Assembly: GCA_036583965.1 (NCBI GenBank)
Contig: JAZBQD010000027.1
Span: 21,813,001 to 21,877,000, forward strand
Direction of reading: 5' to 3'
DNA: 64,000 nt
Source: Prunella strophiata
Lineage: Eukaryota; Chordata; Aves; Passeriformes; Prunellidae
Positions 26,911 to 40,700 of the stretch are shown here, piece by piece; the stretch's first letter is position 1, and every line of letters starts with the position of its first letter. A program made the position numbers and the translations under genes. Below the pieces are notes generated by a model. That model ran no database searches. It had not been told where the DNA came from and saw nothing but the letters and a program-made list of their open reading frames with translations.

Positions 26911-27475
26911 GCAGGACACCGGGAGCGGCGGCAGGGAATGCACCGGGAGCGGCGGCAGGGAATGACTCGGGAGCGGCGGCAGGGAATGCACCGGGAGCGA
27001 CAGCAGGGAATGAAGCGGGAGCGGCGGGCGGCAGGGAATGCACCGGGAGCGGCGGGCGGCAGGGAATGCACCGGGAGCGGCGGCAGGGAATGACTCGGGA
27101 TCGGCGGCAGGGAATGAAGCGGGAGCGGCGGCAGGGAATGAAGCGGGATCGGCGGCAGGGAATGAAGCGGGAGCGGCGGCAGGGAATGCACCGGGATCGG
27201 CGGCAGGGAATGAAGCGGGATCGGCGGCAGGGAATGAAGCGGGAGCGGCGGCAGGGAATGCACCGGGAGCGGCGGCAGGGAATGCACCGGGAGCGGCGGC
27301 AGGGAATGCAGCGGGATCGGCGGCAGGGAATGCACCGGGAGCGGCGGCAGGGAATGAAGCGGGATCGGCGGCAGGGAATGACTCGGGAGCGGCGGGCGGC
27401 AGGGAATGCACCGGGATCGGCGGGCGGCAGGGAATGCACCGGGATCGGCGGGCGGCAGGGAATGCACCGGGATCG
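26911..27475 (+). repeat. 24-bp GC-rich minisatellite, 22 copies
   Basis: The unit is GGCAGGGAATG, then a variable triplet (CAC, AAG, ACT or CAG), then CGGGAGCGGC or CGGGATCGGC. I count 22 occurrences of CAGGGAATG. Five copies carry a four-base GGGC-type insertion (28-bp units): copies 4, 5 and 19-21, all near the two ends. Copy 3 has a decayed junction (GAGCGACAGC). Because 24 is divisible by three, long open frames of 200-297 codons exist on both strands; I regard them as spurious. The G-rich strand is +. Confidence 0.95.
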
Positions 27476-27519
27476 CTCCCCGGAGCGCCGCCGGCACGGG
27501 AGCCATGGCCCCGCCTCGG

Positions 27520-27533
27520 CCGCCACCTCGCGG
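27520..27533 (-). promoter_or_regulatory. CTCF-like motif, - strand
   Basis: The - strand reads CCGCGAGGTGGCGG, matching the published CTCF core form CCGCGNGGNGGCAG at every position except G for A at the thirteenth. It lies 45 bases right of the 24-bp minisatellite, inside the CpG island. CTCF binding at CpG islands depends on methylation state. Motif matches in GC-rich DNA have a raised false-positive rate. Confidence 0.4.
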
Positions 27534-27640
27534 CCAGCGCCGGAACTGCGGCAGCGGCGGCGAAGGACCGCGATCGCAGAAGCGCCGGGGCCCGAGCCAC
27601 GGACAGCACCCGAACTGTGGCTCCTCTTCACTCCAACTGC

Positions 27641-30600
27641 GAGTCAAATCCCATCTCAATTTCATTTAACAGTGTAGGCACATTGCTCGTGCTGTTAATA
27701 GGCCAGGATACTTTGACACCACGTAGCAAAACAAAGTTAAAGCATTATTTCCCATTCTCTTTTATCACTCTTGTATTCTCTTTTATTCCTCTTGTACCAA
27801 TCTGAGAAAGGTACTAAAAGTGGGAGGCAGGGACCCTGCGTGCATTTCTAAGGACAGGCTTTATTGCTTCAAAATGTTAATAGAAAAACAAGTAAAACAA
27901 CACACTACATCTGCTGCATCTCAGTTGTTAAACTGCTGCTGTCAGTCAGTGTAATTCCCACCAGCTAACAATAAAAATGTTTTGACATCCAATCTCATAC
28001 ACACATCAACAATGGTTGCCTAACAGGGATTTTCTACTATGGAAGTATTTCTTTCTCCACTCTCTTAGAATCACGAAAATGTTGATGTGCTACAAAGTCC
28101 CAGTTATAAAGGGCACCCTGTCAGGGACAGCAGTCACCAGAGCAGCTCTGTAAATTGTGCTGTACAGAGCAGTCAGTGTACAATACAACTGTTATATTTC
28201 ATACTAAAAACCAGCTTATCACCACGGACAGGCTGCTTTAGTTTCTTAAAAAAATGCCATCAGACCAGACAGTGCTTGTAATTGGAAATTTAGTGTCTCC
28301 TAGTTCTTTGGCTAGTTAAGCTTTGTTCAAGCTGAACCTTGAGCAAACAAGGAGAAGGTTTTCTTTGGGCAATTGCAGAGCTGATGGGTGTCCAGCTTAT
28401 GCTGAGTTCCACAGTCATTAACAGCATCCAGCACAAACTGTGTCTGACAACTCCTCCGTTCCCAGCTCCAGAAGGCAACTGAAACCACAGCAGCCTTGAG
28501 TCACTTGAGCTGCATTTGCAAAGCAGCTGGACTGCACAGAGGAGCTCTGCTGATCCAGGCTCTCCACCACACTTCTGCTTGCAAAAGTCAGGCAGGGATG
28601 TGGTTTTGTCTCTGTGTGGAAGGGATCTGTGAATGATTTGAAGGTTCAGAGTTCAGGGCTGGCTTGGAAAAACACCCATCGGGCTGCAATGCCTGCAGGG
28701 GAGCTGTCTGGTTTGGTAGGGTGTCTCTGGGTATTTCTGGCATTTCACCTCCTGACTGAAGTCAGGAAAACTCAAAGAAAGAAAGAATATGGAAAAATAC
28801 ATCCAGACACTTGCAAACATGGAAACCAGTTTCCTAATGTTTAGTCAAAGGTAGAAGTCAGTTCTTGTTTCACCCAGCCTCTTTGAATTAGAAAACATTC
28901 AGTGCAGTTTCCTTTCAAACATTAGATAAGCTGCACAAATAGCTGCCCAAGGATCAGAACCATGACTAATTCTTGTTCATTAGATGTGCAACATAAATAA
29001 GTACTTGTTTCACTACTGATTAATTACAGTGAGATGCCTCCAGCTCTGTCACATGCATCCAGATCTGCTTCCACACTGCCTCCTTGGAGTAAATCTGTGT
29101 CACCATTCTGCAGACTTTTGCCACTGAGAGGAAACAGGAAAGGCAGGGTGCCAAGGGCATCTGGCTCTGCAGCTCTGGCTCCTGGGGATTTAAGAAGAGA
29201 AGAGGGTGATTTAAGAAGAGCTCCAGGGGGTGAGATACAGCCACTAGTTGTGTTACTGGCATGACACCCCCTGTCCAAGGTACAATTCCCACATGGCTTT
29301 CCTAGGCCAACACGTTGCAAATGTTTCTGGGGAGTTCTGTAATTTGCCTCAGCAGTATACACAAACATTCCTTAATGCATGACTTTCATACTGTCTGCCT
29401 GCTTCCAGGATTTTCACTGGGTCACTGCACTGGTGCTGATACATTCCCTGGGGCTGCACACACGTTGCCACACAGCCAAAGGCAGGGGAAACCTTGCTAT
29501 TTCAGGTCGAGTTGATTATAGGTTTTAGACTGAAACATGCTTTTCCTTTTTTTTTTAAAGAAAACACTGAGTCATAAAAACTTAAACTTACCTTTTAAAT
29601 GGATTGATTTTGAGGGGAAAGTTTCCCAGATGGGGTGGTCTTTCTATATATAGCAAAAAAGAAATTCTTTCATGACTGGGCATTTGCATGTGGGTGCCCT
29701 GTAGCCAGCAAAGTGCAGTGAGTTGTGAAATAACAGTCACTGAGCCTGAGAGGGAATCAAGCAGGGCAACAGTTTGGACCTGCTTTGCAGAGTAGTTTCT
29801 AAGTCTTTGGGCTGTGGTCTCAGTATACTCTGCCAATCCATTTTGTAGAACTAATTATAAGTTCAGTGGTCAGGGAGAAAACCTCCTAGGCCAGCATTTA
29901 GAACAGCTGGGTGAGATAGGAGCAGTCACACTTCCAAGCCAGACACAGGAATGACCTGTGCACAGATGTCTCCTATGCAATGAGCCAAGGGCTGATGCTA
30001 CTCTTTGTTCAGCATGACATAGAGGCAAACTCAAAGGCCTCAACTCTTTTTTTTTTGATGCAGCCTTCCTTGTTTCTTTCTACCCCAATGTAACACAGAT
30101 GAATAGACTTAAAAATGGGGATATCTATTTATAATCTCATTTTTCCCTACCTCCATCTTGCCTGCTTTTAAATGTTCCTGTGCATTCCTGTGCATTGAAA
30201 GGACTAATTTTGTTTAATTTCAAAACTGAAGCTGGTGGGAACCAAGGATGGCCTGAAAGTAATTGTGTTAACAGAAAGTAATGCTGTGAGGTCAGGGGAA
30301 AGTGCAGGACCTGAGTGCTCAAAATACCATCAGCTATGTCATGAAAACAGATGTGCTCTGTAGCTCCTTTCTGTGTGTGGGGAATAGGCTCAAGATCAGG
30401 GTCTACTCTGAACAGCTCAGCAAAGGGTTTTGTCCTGTTCTTCTACTTTCTACCTTTCCTTTCAGAAGGGAACCTAGCTGGTTTGAGGTTTTTTTTTCCT
30501 TCTCCCCACTCGGTTTTCTGGTCACTGTGGAAAACACTCTGAAGTGTACAGAAATTCTGACTGGTTTAAAAAAACCCTAAACACCAAAGAGGCCAAACTG

Positions 30601-33600
30601 TCCTCATTTCCTCTATTTAAACCACATGTTGAATTATAACCATTTAAGTAGGAGGAAAACAAAAACATTTTTCACTGAGTTCCAGGAAAGCTCTCAATGG
30701 ATGGCATTTTTATCAAGGTTTTATGTGCCCTATCCAGACACCCAAAAAATTGTGCTGTACATCAGATTTAAAGTGAGCTGTTTTACTATGTGTCCAGAAG
30801 TGATCACATCAGTGGCAGTGTGCACAGTTTGTGGTCCCTTCCTCAGGATTCAAGGCTGAAGCTCTGAGGTGAGTTTTTGGGTGTTGGAGAATGGCTGGTC
30901 AGGTTTCAAGATTCAGAAGTGTTATTGGCTATTTCTAGTGTGTTTTAAAGCTGCACAGGATGAGCTCTTGAGCTTCAGGTAGCAGAAATAGAAAATGATC
31001 CTATGTTTTCTCATACACTCAAAAAATTAATGTGAGTTTGCACCCTATTCTTCCTCTTGGTTTGGTGTTTTCATTGTCCCCAAAAGGACTACTTGCAGAT
31101 GTACCTGCCAGTTCTTAATTTGGTCAGGGTTCAAGTTTGTACTTGAGTTTGATTTTAATTCAAATCTAACCTCATATACTGCAATTTTTACTTTTCCTAA
31201 TAAAAAAATTACAGATAATGTAACAAAGAACCAGGAAGAAAAGGTGTAGTTTGCAGAAAAAAAAAAAAAAAAAAGTTTCCTGATTCCAAAGAAGCGAGGG
31301 AGTCTGACAGCCTAACTTGTGGTGTTCATTCTTGCTCAGCTACACTGAAGATAAATTAAGGATAAATCACTCAGTGAACAAATGTCTTGTTTTCTCTGTG
31401 ACTCCACCTCTTTCGGGCATCCTGCCTGTCCCCACCCCTTACACTTGTCTGCATGTCTTAATGGCAGTATTCATGCAGCTGGTAATTTATGTGTCTGAGA
31501 GATAAGCTTTACACAGAGCCTTCCCTTCAGTTATACAGAAAATTTGAGATTCAAGTATGTATGTGATTTGTCAGGTCCCACACTTCAACTTAAAAATCAT
31601 AAACATCTTAAGGGCTGGACTTGAATGACAGAAATTTTAAAAGGAATAATTTCAGCTGCAAGTTATGTCTTCACTATACACCTAGTTACAAAAGTTTGTC
31701 TTCAAAATGAATACAATGCCTATTGTAACATAAGTGCAGTCATTTGGCTGTGGCTGGGGCAGTTTGGTGCTGTGCTCTGGAAGAATGATGGAGCTGATCC
31801 TGTTACTGGAAGCTCCTTGATTCTCTTGGTGTCTGGTGTCATAAACACGAATTGTTAATTTCATATTACTCATAACAGGCACACTGTGAATGTTTGCAGA
31901 GTTTATAGGGGATCAGTTACAAATGTGATTATACCAGCCATTCCTCAGGACTGACACCAGTTTCAAATTAGAAGCTGACAGGCCTCACCTGCTCCAGGGT
32001 TCACTGGCAGGTCACCTTCTTGTCATTTTGGCTATCCCCCATCAAAATGACACCTGTGTTCATAAAGGGACAGCGAGGGACTCGAAGTTGTTAGAATTGT
32101 TGCAGAATAAGAATAAAATGTCATCTACTCCAATAATGTAGTGCTCAACTTTGGCCTTTCAGACAGCTTGATGCTTGCAGCCCCTGACAATGTTTCCAGC
32201 TACAAGAATAGCTGGATCCAAGGGTCAGCAGTTGTTCCCTCTTCTCCTTGTGGATGTGAGGCATTCAGCTCAGCCCAGGCCACAGGGCACTGACAGCCTC
32301 AGAAAGAAGCAAAGAGCTTGTAAAGTGCCTTTGCTTTTTTTTCATGCAGGGCAATACATGTAGATAAACAAACATTCCTTACAGAGGCTGGTGTTACACA
32401 TCCATATTTTTAAATACACAATGTGTGAAAAACAAAAGGTAAACATTGTTAAACAACTGGATAAAAAAATTGAAACTTTTTTCAATTTGTTGAAACCTAT
32501 TTCTTCATAATAGAATATTTTTCACATTCACTAAATTTAATGGAACGGAGCTAGCTAGGTCAGTCCAATTCTTGTACCCTTAAATTTCTCAAAACTAGGA
32601 AAATAGACTGCATCTTCAAATACAGACTTTGGGATTACCTCTTATTTCTGTCATTAAAAAATAGAAATATCAGATCCCAACAGTGTCAGACTTTGCTGGT
32701 TGAAGATTGGTGCTCTCTTGGATTCCCAGTGTAGTAAATAATTATCTAAGGTATGTGTGCTAGCTATGGAACTGTTGTACAGCTGCCTTCTTAGGGCTTG
32801 GCTTTTCCAGGTAGTGAAGGAAATGTAGGTGTATATAATCCCACTGAAGTTGCCTGGCACATTGTGAGCAGAGAGGAAGGTCTCTGAGTTGGGGGATGTT
32901 ACAAGCTCTCGTAAGGCTGCTGGGAAAAGAGCACAAACATACTTGTTAAGAGAGAGGGTAGGAAGGGTTAAACAAGATGTTAATTTACACTTTGCCAAAT
33001 GAAGGGCTCAGGGCAGCCAAGGAAAATCTTTTTGTTTTCCTCTCCCTAAACGAGACCTTTATTTTTGGCCTTTTATTTGTGGCTAGCAGAGCTGTAAGGA
33101 TGTTCAATTATCATAGTTGCCATCATTCTCTGAAATCTGTCCTTGGCTTTATTTGCTGATCCAAGAAATATAATAGTATTGGCATTTTATCTATATTAAC
33201 TAAACATAAGACCAGATTCCTCATGGTGTAAACAAGCACAACTTCAGGGAAGCAATGCCAATTCAGGCCACCTGAGTGTCTGATTCTTAATATAACAGGG
33301 ACCATGCTACAAGAAAGTGAACAGAAGCAAACATTTGTTATAGAAACTCGTGTCACCAACAAAGACTCCCCCCACAGCATTGAGCAGGGAAAAAAATATA
33401 GCTAGGGTAGATTTACAGAAGCCACCACTTTTCTTTTAATGATTTGGATATTGATCATTTTTAATCTTCTTCTCAGAACAACCAGGAGATCTATTACAGC
33501 TTGAGCCAGCCATGAAAAGCAGGTCCGTTCTTTAACCTGCCCCAATTCACTTGGACATATTTTATATCTCCAGGGATTCAGCCACGAAGTCCATTAGAGC

Positions 33601-34240
33601 ATCAGATGCAGTGAGGTCAAATCAATTGTCCATACTGCAGACAAGGTAACCATCATTTACTGTAATTCTCCCCCGTCATGGTAGAGGAGAGGAAAGGTTA
33701 AAAGCTGTATTACCATGAGGCTGTCTCATCTATCTTTCAGTATATTGGTAATACCTAAACATTGCTTAAAGAACTGAATGTACAATCTTAAATCTGGATT
33801 AAACTGGATTTAGTGGTTAGATTGCCAAATTAAAAAATTTGCTAATGATTTTTTTTTTCAGGTAGGAGCAGAAAAAAAGAGCACTTTTAAAACAAAATGC
33901 AAAATCCTTTAAGTATATGGTCACATCTGACACAACATATCCATTGCTATAAGGGAGTGTTCATCTCAGGATGCCCTGAAAGACTGATATTTATCCTTCC
34001 TCATATGTAGATACATTTACCTATGAAGTAATTTGCTGTCATCCCTTTAAGCTGGAGATGCTATGGCAGACCAAAAACAAAAGAGGAGGTAAATTCAGGA
34101 TGGATATTTTGCACTGTAAATCAAGTCCTTACGTGTTTGCACTCCAGGATGGGCAATAATAATTGACTGAAGCAATCACTGCTGTGGGAAAACAAACGTG
34201 CTGGCCGTGTCGCATCTGAAGGTCAGGCCTGATGACACAG
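27641..34240. other. Noncoding stretch, no gene seen
   Basis: The longest frames (114 codons on - at 29024-29368 and 32654-32998) lack ATG-anchored, splice-supported or family evidence. An A18 run lies at 31257-31274 and the decamer TTCCTGTGCA is duplicated in tandem near 30174-30193. No transposon boundary or RNA gene was recognised. Confidence 0.55.
31257..31274. repeat. A18 homopolymer
   Basis: Uninterrupted A-run. No upstream retrotransposed gene body or LINE was recognised, so it is called a simple repeat. Confidence 0.85.
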
Positions 34241-34490
34241 TGAGCACCTGAACTCTCACTGACTCCCGGGGAGCGCCGAGCGCCTCCCGGAGCTCTCCTG
34301 ACAGCGACAGATTTACGCGGCCGCTGGGGCCGGGATGAGGATGCTTCCCGCTGCCACCTCCCGCTGCCGGCTCTGCAGGGTCGTTTGTTTCCATTACGGT
34401 GCCGTGGCAGCTCTGACTCCTGCGCTCCGTGCGGTAACTGCAGGGCAGCGGAGAGAAAAATGCGGTTCAGTGCCGGACTGCGTGTTCCTC
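34241..34490. promoter_or_regulatory. Small CpG-rich patch
   Basis: About 240 bases carry at least two dozen CpGs, including CCCGGGGAGCGCCGAGCGCC, ACGCGGCCGC and repeated CCGCTGCC. Flanks are AT-rich with few CpGs. Overlapping frames up to 133 codons exist on the - strand but are expected in stop-poor GC-rich DNA. It could be an orphan CpG island, an alternative promoter or an enhancer-type island. No first exon is identifiable. Confidence 0.5.
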
Positions 34491-34711
34491 CCCCTTGGAA
34501 CCACTGCACCGTGCTCCTGACTAATGTCACAGGGGCTGCTGTGCACGCTGGGGACCCATGCTGACCCCTGTCCTACCTGTGAGAGCTCCAGCACCGTGGC
34601 CAGGCCCTTGCAGGAATCCTCTGTTGAAGTGGGAAGTGACAATGAAGCTCAGATTTATTTACTTTTCTAGGTTAATCTTTTCTTTTTCCCTGGATTTCTT
34701 TAATCCTGAGA

Positions 34712-34728
34712 TTTTTTTTTTTTTTTTT
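34712..34728. repeat. T17 homopolymer
   Basis: Uninterrupted T-run preceded by TCCTGAGA; no element body recognised beside it. Confidence 0.8.
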
Positions 34729-37700
34729 AAGTAAGTGATTGAATGAAGGAGCTATTGAAATTTTCCATATTTCAGAAATCTTTTCACAGCTGTAGAAATG
34801 AGTAAATTTATTCGTGTTTCAGAAGCTGACTTGCTGAGCAAACATACCCATGTATGGGAAATAGAGCCAAAGTGGTAAGAAGGTAATTAAGCACTGTTAT
34901 TCTGGTATAAGTTCATCAAATTTTCTGTGGCCAACATACATTCATGATATTCTTCATGGTAGAAAATGTGATGAATGTAGTAGGAGTGTAAGTTGGTGTA
35001 GGTTCTAAATTATTAAATATTTTATTATGAAGCCTGTTTTTAAGATCTTAGTAATATTTTAAAGCCCTACACAGTAAATTCTAACTTCAGATAATGTGGG
35101 TATTCAGTAACTGTAAAAAGAAACTAGCAAAAGTTTTGTGTGTGCTGAAGGAAAGATAAATGTGCTTTAGATTAGGTGTTACATACCATTCACTTACCTA
35201 TTTTTCCTCTTCTGCTCCTTCTTTTTATGGTTTACCTTAAGACAGAGTCTGTGTGGGTCCTTTTCCTCAGTTTATGTTACACTATCAGCTCTGAATTCCT
35301 TCCTCTGAATGTCTCTTTCCAGATCCTCTGCTAATGCTCACAAAAGTGCAGACTGGAGCTGTCATTCAATAGAAGTAATGCCAGTATTAAAAAAAAATAA
35401 ACACTAAATCAGGTAATGTTTTGTTAATTTTAATACAGAAACTCAAAGATAAATAATGAGAATTTAAATCTAAGAAGAAGTAAATTGATCCAAGTCTGGA
35501 AAGAAATGAAAGATTGGAAAGTTGCTTTACTTTGTAATAGCTCAAAAGTGGGGCTGCATGCAGCTTGCATGGTCTGTTGGGTTCCTTGCTCTGGAGCATT
35601 CTCAGATAACTCTCAGCTGAGTAGTTCCCTCTCTGCTGGCACATATTCTGCAATGCTAATTCAGAGAGGGGTCCACTGGGTTATTTGACTGAAACCAGAG
35701 TCTCAAAAAGATCAGACAAGCTTTGCTGTTCTTTGGCTTCAATGGATATCACAGCCCTGACTGAAAGAGCACTGAACTAATAGAAAGGCTTTGGATCTGG
35801 AAAAATGCTTACTGAAATAATCCAAAGAGCTTTAACTCCAGCAGTTAACACTTCATCCTGGCCCTTTTCTCAGTAGATACAAAAATTGGCTCTGCCCAGT
35901 CATGTTTCTCAGATCAATATGACAAACTAAGGGATGTGTATTTACTATCTGCTCTGTTATCATCACATGTCAGATCAGACTTTCAAAAATATCTCTTCGA
36001 TTTTACAGTAGTTCTACCCTGTGCAGCAAACAAGTGTATTTTAAAGGAAATCTGTTTAGGAAAATCACTAAGGAATTCCTCAAGAGTTATATATAGCTCT
36101 TAGTTGACAGACTTCCTTAAAGAACTCCTTTTTCTATGTCTACAGTAATTAAATTAAAAGTTGTCTTTTGAGTATTTGATGTTGGCATGTTGCATTTAGT
36201 TTAATTTTCTCCAAATGCTAAAGAGGTTGTGATAGTTGTGGGGAAATAGTTAGGTCTTGTGAACATGAGAGAGGGCCAGACTCTGAATTTGCCATAAGGT
36301 AAAATAGTCAAGAGGCCTCTCTGGTTCTCCTGGTCACTCTGTGTAGGAATTGCCTGCTTGTTGCATCAGTAGTCACTGCCCTGAAGTGGAGCTGGTGGCA
36401 CGACAGCTGTGGAGGTACAGAGGACATCAGTGTGGGGCTTTGGGGATGAAATTCTCCTTTAAGTAACCAAAAAAGATGTCTCTGATTACGAAAAAAGTGG
36501 TGACATTAGGCAGAGCTGCTCTGGAAGCAAGCAGGAAACGAGCAGGAGTTGTGTTTGTGAGCCAGTGTCACCCTGGGTGCAGCCTGGCTGGGGCACAGCA
36601 TGACTGCTTTGTGCCTGAGATGAAACAGGAAAGCTCTAGCAGGAGGTGACCTAAGTAGCTCCTTCTGTTAAAATTGAAATAGTTATTCATGAATAGCATC
36701 TTACATCTGTATAAAAATGTTTCCTACAGTGCTATAGGCTGCCAGAGAAAACTGTACAGCCCTTTTTCCTTTTCTTTAATAGGGTGAAAATTAGTAAGTG
36801 TAGATTGCCTGGCCTGGTGTTTCTTGGCACATACAGATAAAGCAAAACTAACTTGAAAAGCTTTGGAGTTTCTCTTCACATAAACATGCATTTTTCTGCC
36901 ATGTGCTGAATCCCCTCCTACTCTTTCCAGTTTACAACATATGATTCTCCAATATGTCACTGTGAAATCTCATTTTTAACAGCTTATCTATTAGTATTTT
37001 CTGTCTGAACCTCTTGACTTAGGTGCTCTCTGATGTTTAAACTGGGTGAATCACAGAAGAAAGCTGGGATCCTCATGCTTTCATGAGGCTACTTAAACCT
37101 TCTGAGCCTGGAATTACAGATAAAAAATATGAAAAAACTCAAATTTGATATACAATTTTAATTTCTGCAGATTTCCCAATGTTCACAACTTGAAAAAGGC
37201 CCTGGTGTTTGTGACCAGATGGAAAACAACCAGCTTAAAACAGAACACACATACCAAGCAAACCAAAGTGATTAATTAAGGCTTTTGGTATTTGCTTTGG
37301 ATTTGGATTTTGGGCAGAAACTTGTTGTAAAAGTTTTTCAAAAGCTGAAGGAAAGTTACAGCAGCCAGTGGGAGGAGTTCTTGCTTTACACACATCCATC
37401 TGCCTTGCCTACAGATCTGTTATTAACTGCCTTAAATGATGATTATTTGTCCAAACCAGCAAAACGATGTGAAAATGTATTGAAATGAAACATTGCCCTG
37501 AAAGAGCTCCTGTTTTCTTACAAGTTCATTTTGAACCAGTTTGCCAGATCAATTCAAGGACAAAATTTACCAAGATTTCAAGAAACAAAAAAGCACTAGA
37601 AATATTTCCATCAATTAGAAGAAAAAACCTATACACTATTGTCCTCAATGTCCTGATTTCCAGCCCTGAGTTTAGTGTTACTGCTAGCTGAGTGGAAATC

Positions 37701-40700
37701 TGAATGAGAAGTTGGCTTTTAGAAAAGAGAGTTTAACTAATTTATTTTCATTACTGAAGCTGAGGAAAATGCAAGCAATGTGACAAGGAAAAAGTTAGAT
37801 TATTGGAACAGGAAACATTTATGTAAAAAAAAAAAGGTAAAACATAGGAAAACCCAAGGAAATTAGATGGTTTTTAAATGTGTTTTTTAACATGCAAGAT
37901 ATCCCTTTCAGCACAGCATGGGATGTAGCATTAATCTTATTTGTCTGCGATTTAAAAAACTATTTCCTCATAGTCAGGACTTTGTTACATTACCTCATTT
38001 TTACCCACAGAAGCCAAACTACTGATTTTTTGGAGACTGCAAGCCATAAATTCTTTTCTATGACAATTACTTCATTACTAATCTTGACCATGTGTCCAAT
38101 GAACTAATGAAGAACTTTAATATTGAAAAGCACCTCATAAATCATTTACAACAAGCCAGAAGAAATATTGAGCATTTGTAAATATGACTTCTCTTTGCAG
38201 GATTTGTCTCTCTTTTGGTTTTTCTTCCTGAATGCTTGCTACAATTATCTTTAAATCTCCATGAAAGAAACCAAAGAAATGGGAAATCAGGTTTGTAGTA
38301 ATATTAGTCATCTTACTAATGGATATCCTATAGCTTGCCCTTTTTTCCACTTCCTCTTACCTGGTCCTTTCATAACTCAGCCAGACAGACTCTTAAATAC
38401 CCTTTGATTGGAGCCAATGGGTCTTACAAATGTAATTTATGCAGGAGTTGATGATTTAAATGGAAAAAATCCCAAAGTCTTGAGCTTTTAGAAAATTTAA
38501 ATCTGTCTGGATCTCATTAAGGAAGGTTCTTGAGTACAGGAGAAACTCTCCTCCTTTTAATTTTATTTTATTTTTTGAAAGCCATAAATTTATTCATAAC
38601 ATTCAGATCTTCTTTAAAAAAACAAAAACCAAAAAACAACCAAACTTTGGAATCATGGTTTTATCTTGCTTTTTGTCCAGCAGCCTCAGCCAAAACCAGA
38701 GGTCACAGGCAGGATGCTGTCAGCAGGGAGATGCCATGATGACCTCTCTGTCACGACAGAGCCACAGTGCAAACAGTGCATAACACAGGAATTCCAGGGA
38801 CCAGTGCATTTATCTTAACCCTGAGAAACTTCTACAAATCTTAAAAAAAAAAACCCCAAGCACCAATGGTTAAAAAGGGGAGCTAGGTATAAATCCTTGT
38901 TACTTTCTGGTACTGTATGGAAATTAAAACATAACAACTTTGCCTCAGCCATAATATCTCAGAAATCCTAGCAGAATGAAGGGGGCAAGCAGCCTGCCCC
39001 CATTTGTGAGCAGCTGTGGCTGGCTGATGGCAAACAGCTCGTGGTAATTCGTGGGTAAAGCCCTCCTGATGCAGGTTGACAAGTTGTTTATTAGTGGGGC
39101 TGTAACTCGAGGAGAGATAAGGATTCTCTGAACTACTCCCAGCACAAATTTCTGCAGTTATTCTCTGAAGGTCCTAAATGCAAACTTGTATTGGTGGCTA
39201 GGTTTCATTTTTCCAAAAGGGAGTGCCACTGTCTCTGTGAAAGATTCTATATGAGGGACAAGCTTACTTAATTTTAAAATTTTGTGAACTCCTACCATTG
39301 TCTACTCCTTTTCTTTCAAATTTGGGATAAGGACATCAGATAATATGGTTTTCTTTTCACTTTATCCTGCTCTGCCTTGCAAAGTTTATGTTGGTGTGCT
39401 TGAGTGCTCCTATTGATATTTCAGATCTCTCAAGACAGAGACAGCACCAGATAGTGGTGAACATACCTGACACCTCCTCTGGAAGGAGACAGATTTTAAG
39501 GAATTTTACTGTTTTAATAGAGAGAAGTACTGGGAAACTTCATTAACCTGAAGGTTCTAAAAAGATTCAAGCCGGATTCTACTTCCTTTCACTTCTTGCT
39601 GTGTTCAATGTATTATAACTGCATGTGAAGTGTTCAAAAAGAATGCCTTGTTCACTTATAATAACTTAAAACTTAGCTCACCAGTTCTGATTCACATACC
39701 TCCTAGCTTGGACATAAAAAATGAGCAATGTCTTATTTTTAAGTCAAGTGTGGAAGTTAGATGTGGTTTCTGCCTTGTTTCTGCTTCTAGTCTTCTTGAG
39801 TGTGTGTGGGAGAGGATGAGAACAAGACAAAGACATCTACAAAGAGAAGAGGAATATTTCCTTGAGACCCAAACAGAAATCACTTACTCCTAGTGTGTAT
39901 TTTTAAGTGGCTTAGTTGGTGCCATATTTACTGCACACTAAATCTGGAGGCACCCCAGTTGTTGACTGTGATCAGAAGTTTTATGAAAAAAGCAGGACTT
40001 CATTTTCCCCCCAGATGTTCCCTGCTGACATCCCTGCTGGAATCTTTCTCTGGGGGTAACTGGGACACAGTGAGAGAGTGGAGAACTTGGATGATCCTTG
40101 AAATTAAGCTGTGCCTCCTCTCTTTTCCTTTTTTACTCACTTGACCACATCAGCTTCTGGTTTTAAAATGATGACACATTTTAGGGCAGTATATTCAAAA
40201 ATCATGAAGTAAATTTTCTATATATTTCTATTTATTACTATGTTTAAAGAGATAAAAAATCGTGAACATTGTACTGACAGAAGACTTCCTCTATCTCCAT
40301 CTCTTATTTGCTCTTATTTTCATCTTAAGCACCTGAATTATTGGAGGACAATACATTAATCAGACATCTCACAAGCCAGAATTCTATGTAGTTTGATCAC
40401 TTTTGGGGTAAAATTTACCTAGACTGCCTAAAAATGCTTATTGGTCTCTATGGATTTGTGCTGAATTTATTTAATACAAAGTGTAATATAAAAAGCCCTT
40501 TCTGCAGTTAATTAGCCTCCAGGTTATTGCAGGCCCCAAGGCATTGTGTTTGAGTTGTCATTGCTACTTGCAAAGATCAGCAGTATTTAATTCTTGTGTT
40601 ACACAAAGTAGATTCCCTATGCTTATCTGGCTAGTGTTAATTCATTGTTTCCAGACTGTAGTTTTCCTTTTCTTCTTGGCTATTAAAGATGGTGCTAGAG

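Larger units (their letters stand above)
26700..27640. promoter_or_regulatory. CpG island containing a minisatellite
   Basis: GC content and CpG density jump abruptly from AT-rich flanks. The left shoulder has a NotI-type GCGGCCGC (26711-26718) and an E-box CACGTG (26720-26725); the right shoulder (27476-27620) has an SP1-type CCCCGCC (27509-27515) and dense CpG. Such islands usually mark promoters or orphan regulatory islands. Neither strand shows a recognisable first coding exon. A Kozak-like GCCATGG at 27502-27508 opens only a 54-codon frame. Confidence 0.6.

Noticed and set aside
26911..27475. CRISPR array
   Set aside because: The copies are contiguous with no unique spacers and the context is a vertebrate CpG island.
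27505..27669. 54-codon frame with a Kozak-like GCCATGG
   Set aside because: Short, Pro/Arg/Gly-rich as expected from CpG-island composition, no splice or family support.
26738..27805. Open frames of 200-297 codons in three - and two + frames around the 24-bp minisatellite
   Set aside because: The 24-bp unit preserves frame and lacks stops. Several frames on both strands are open at once, which is not the pattern of a real gene.
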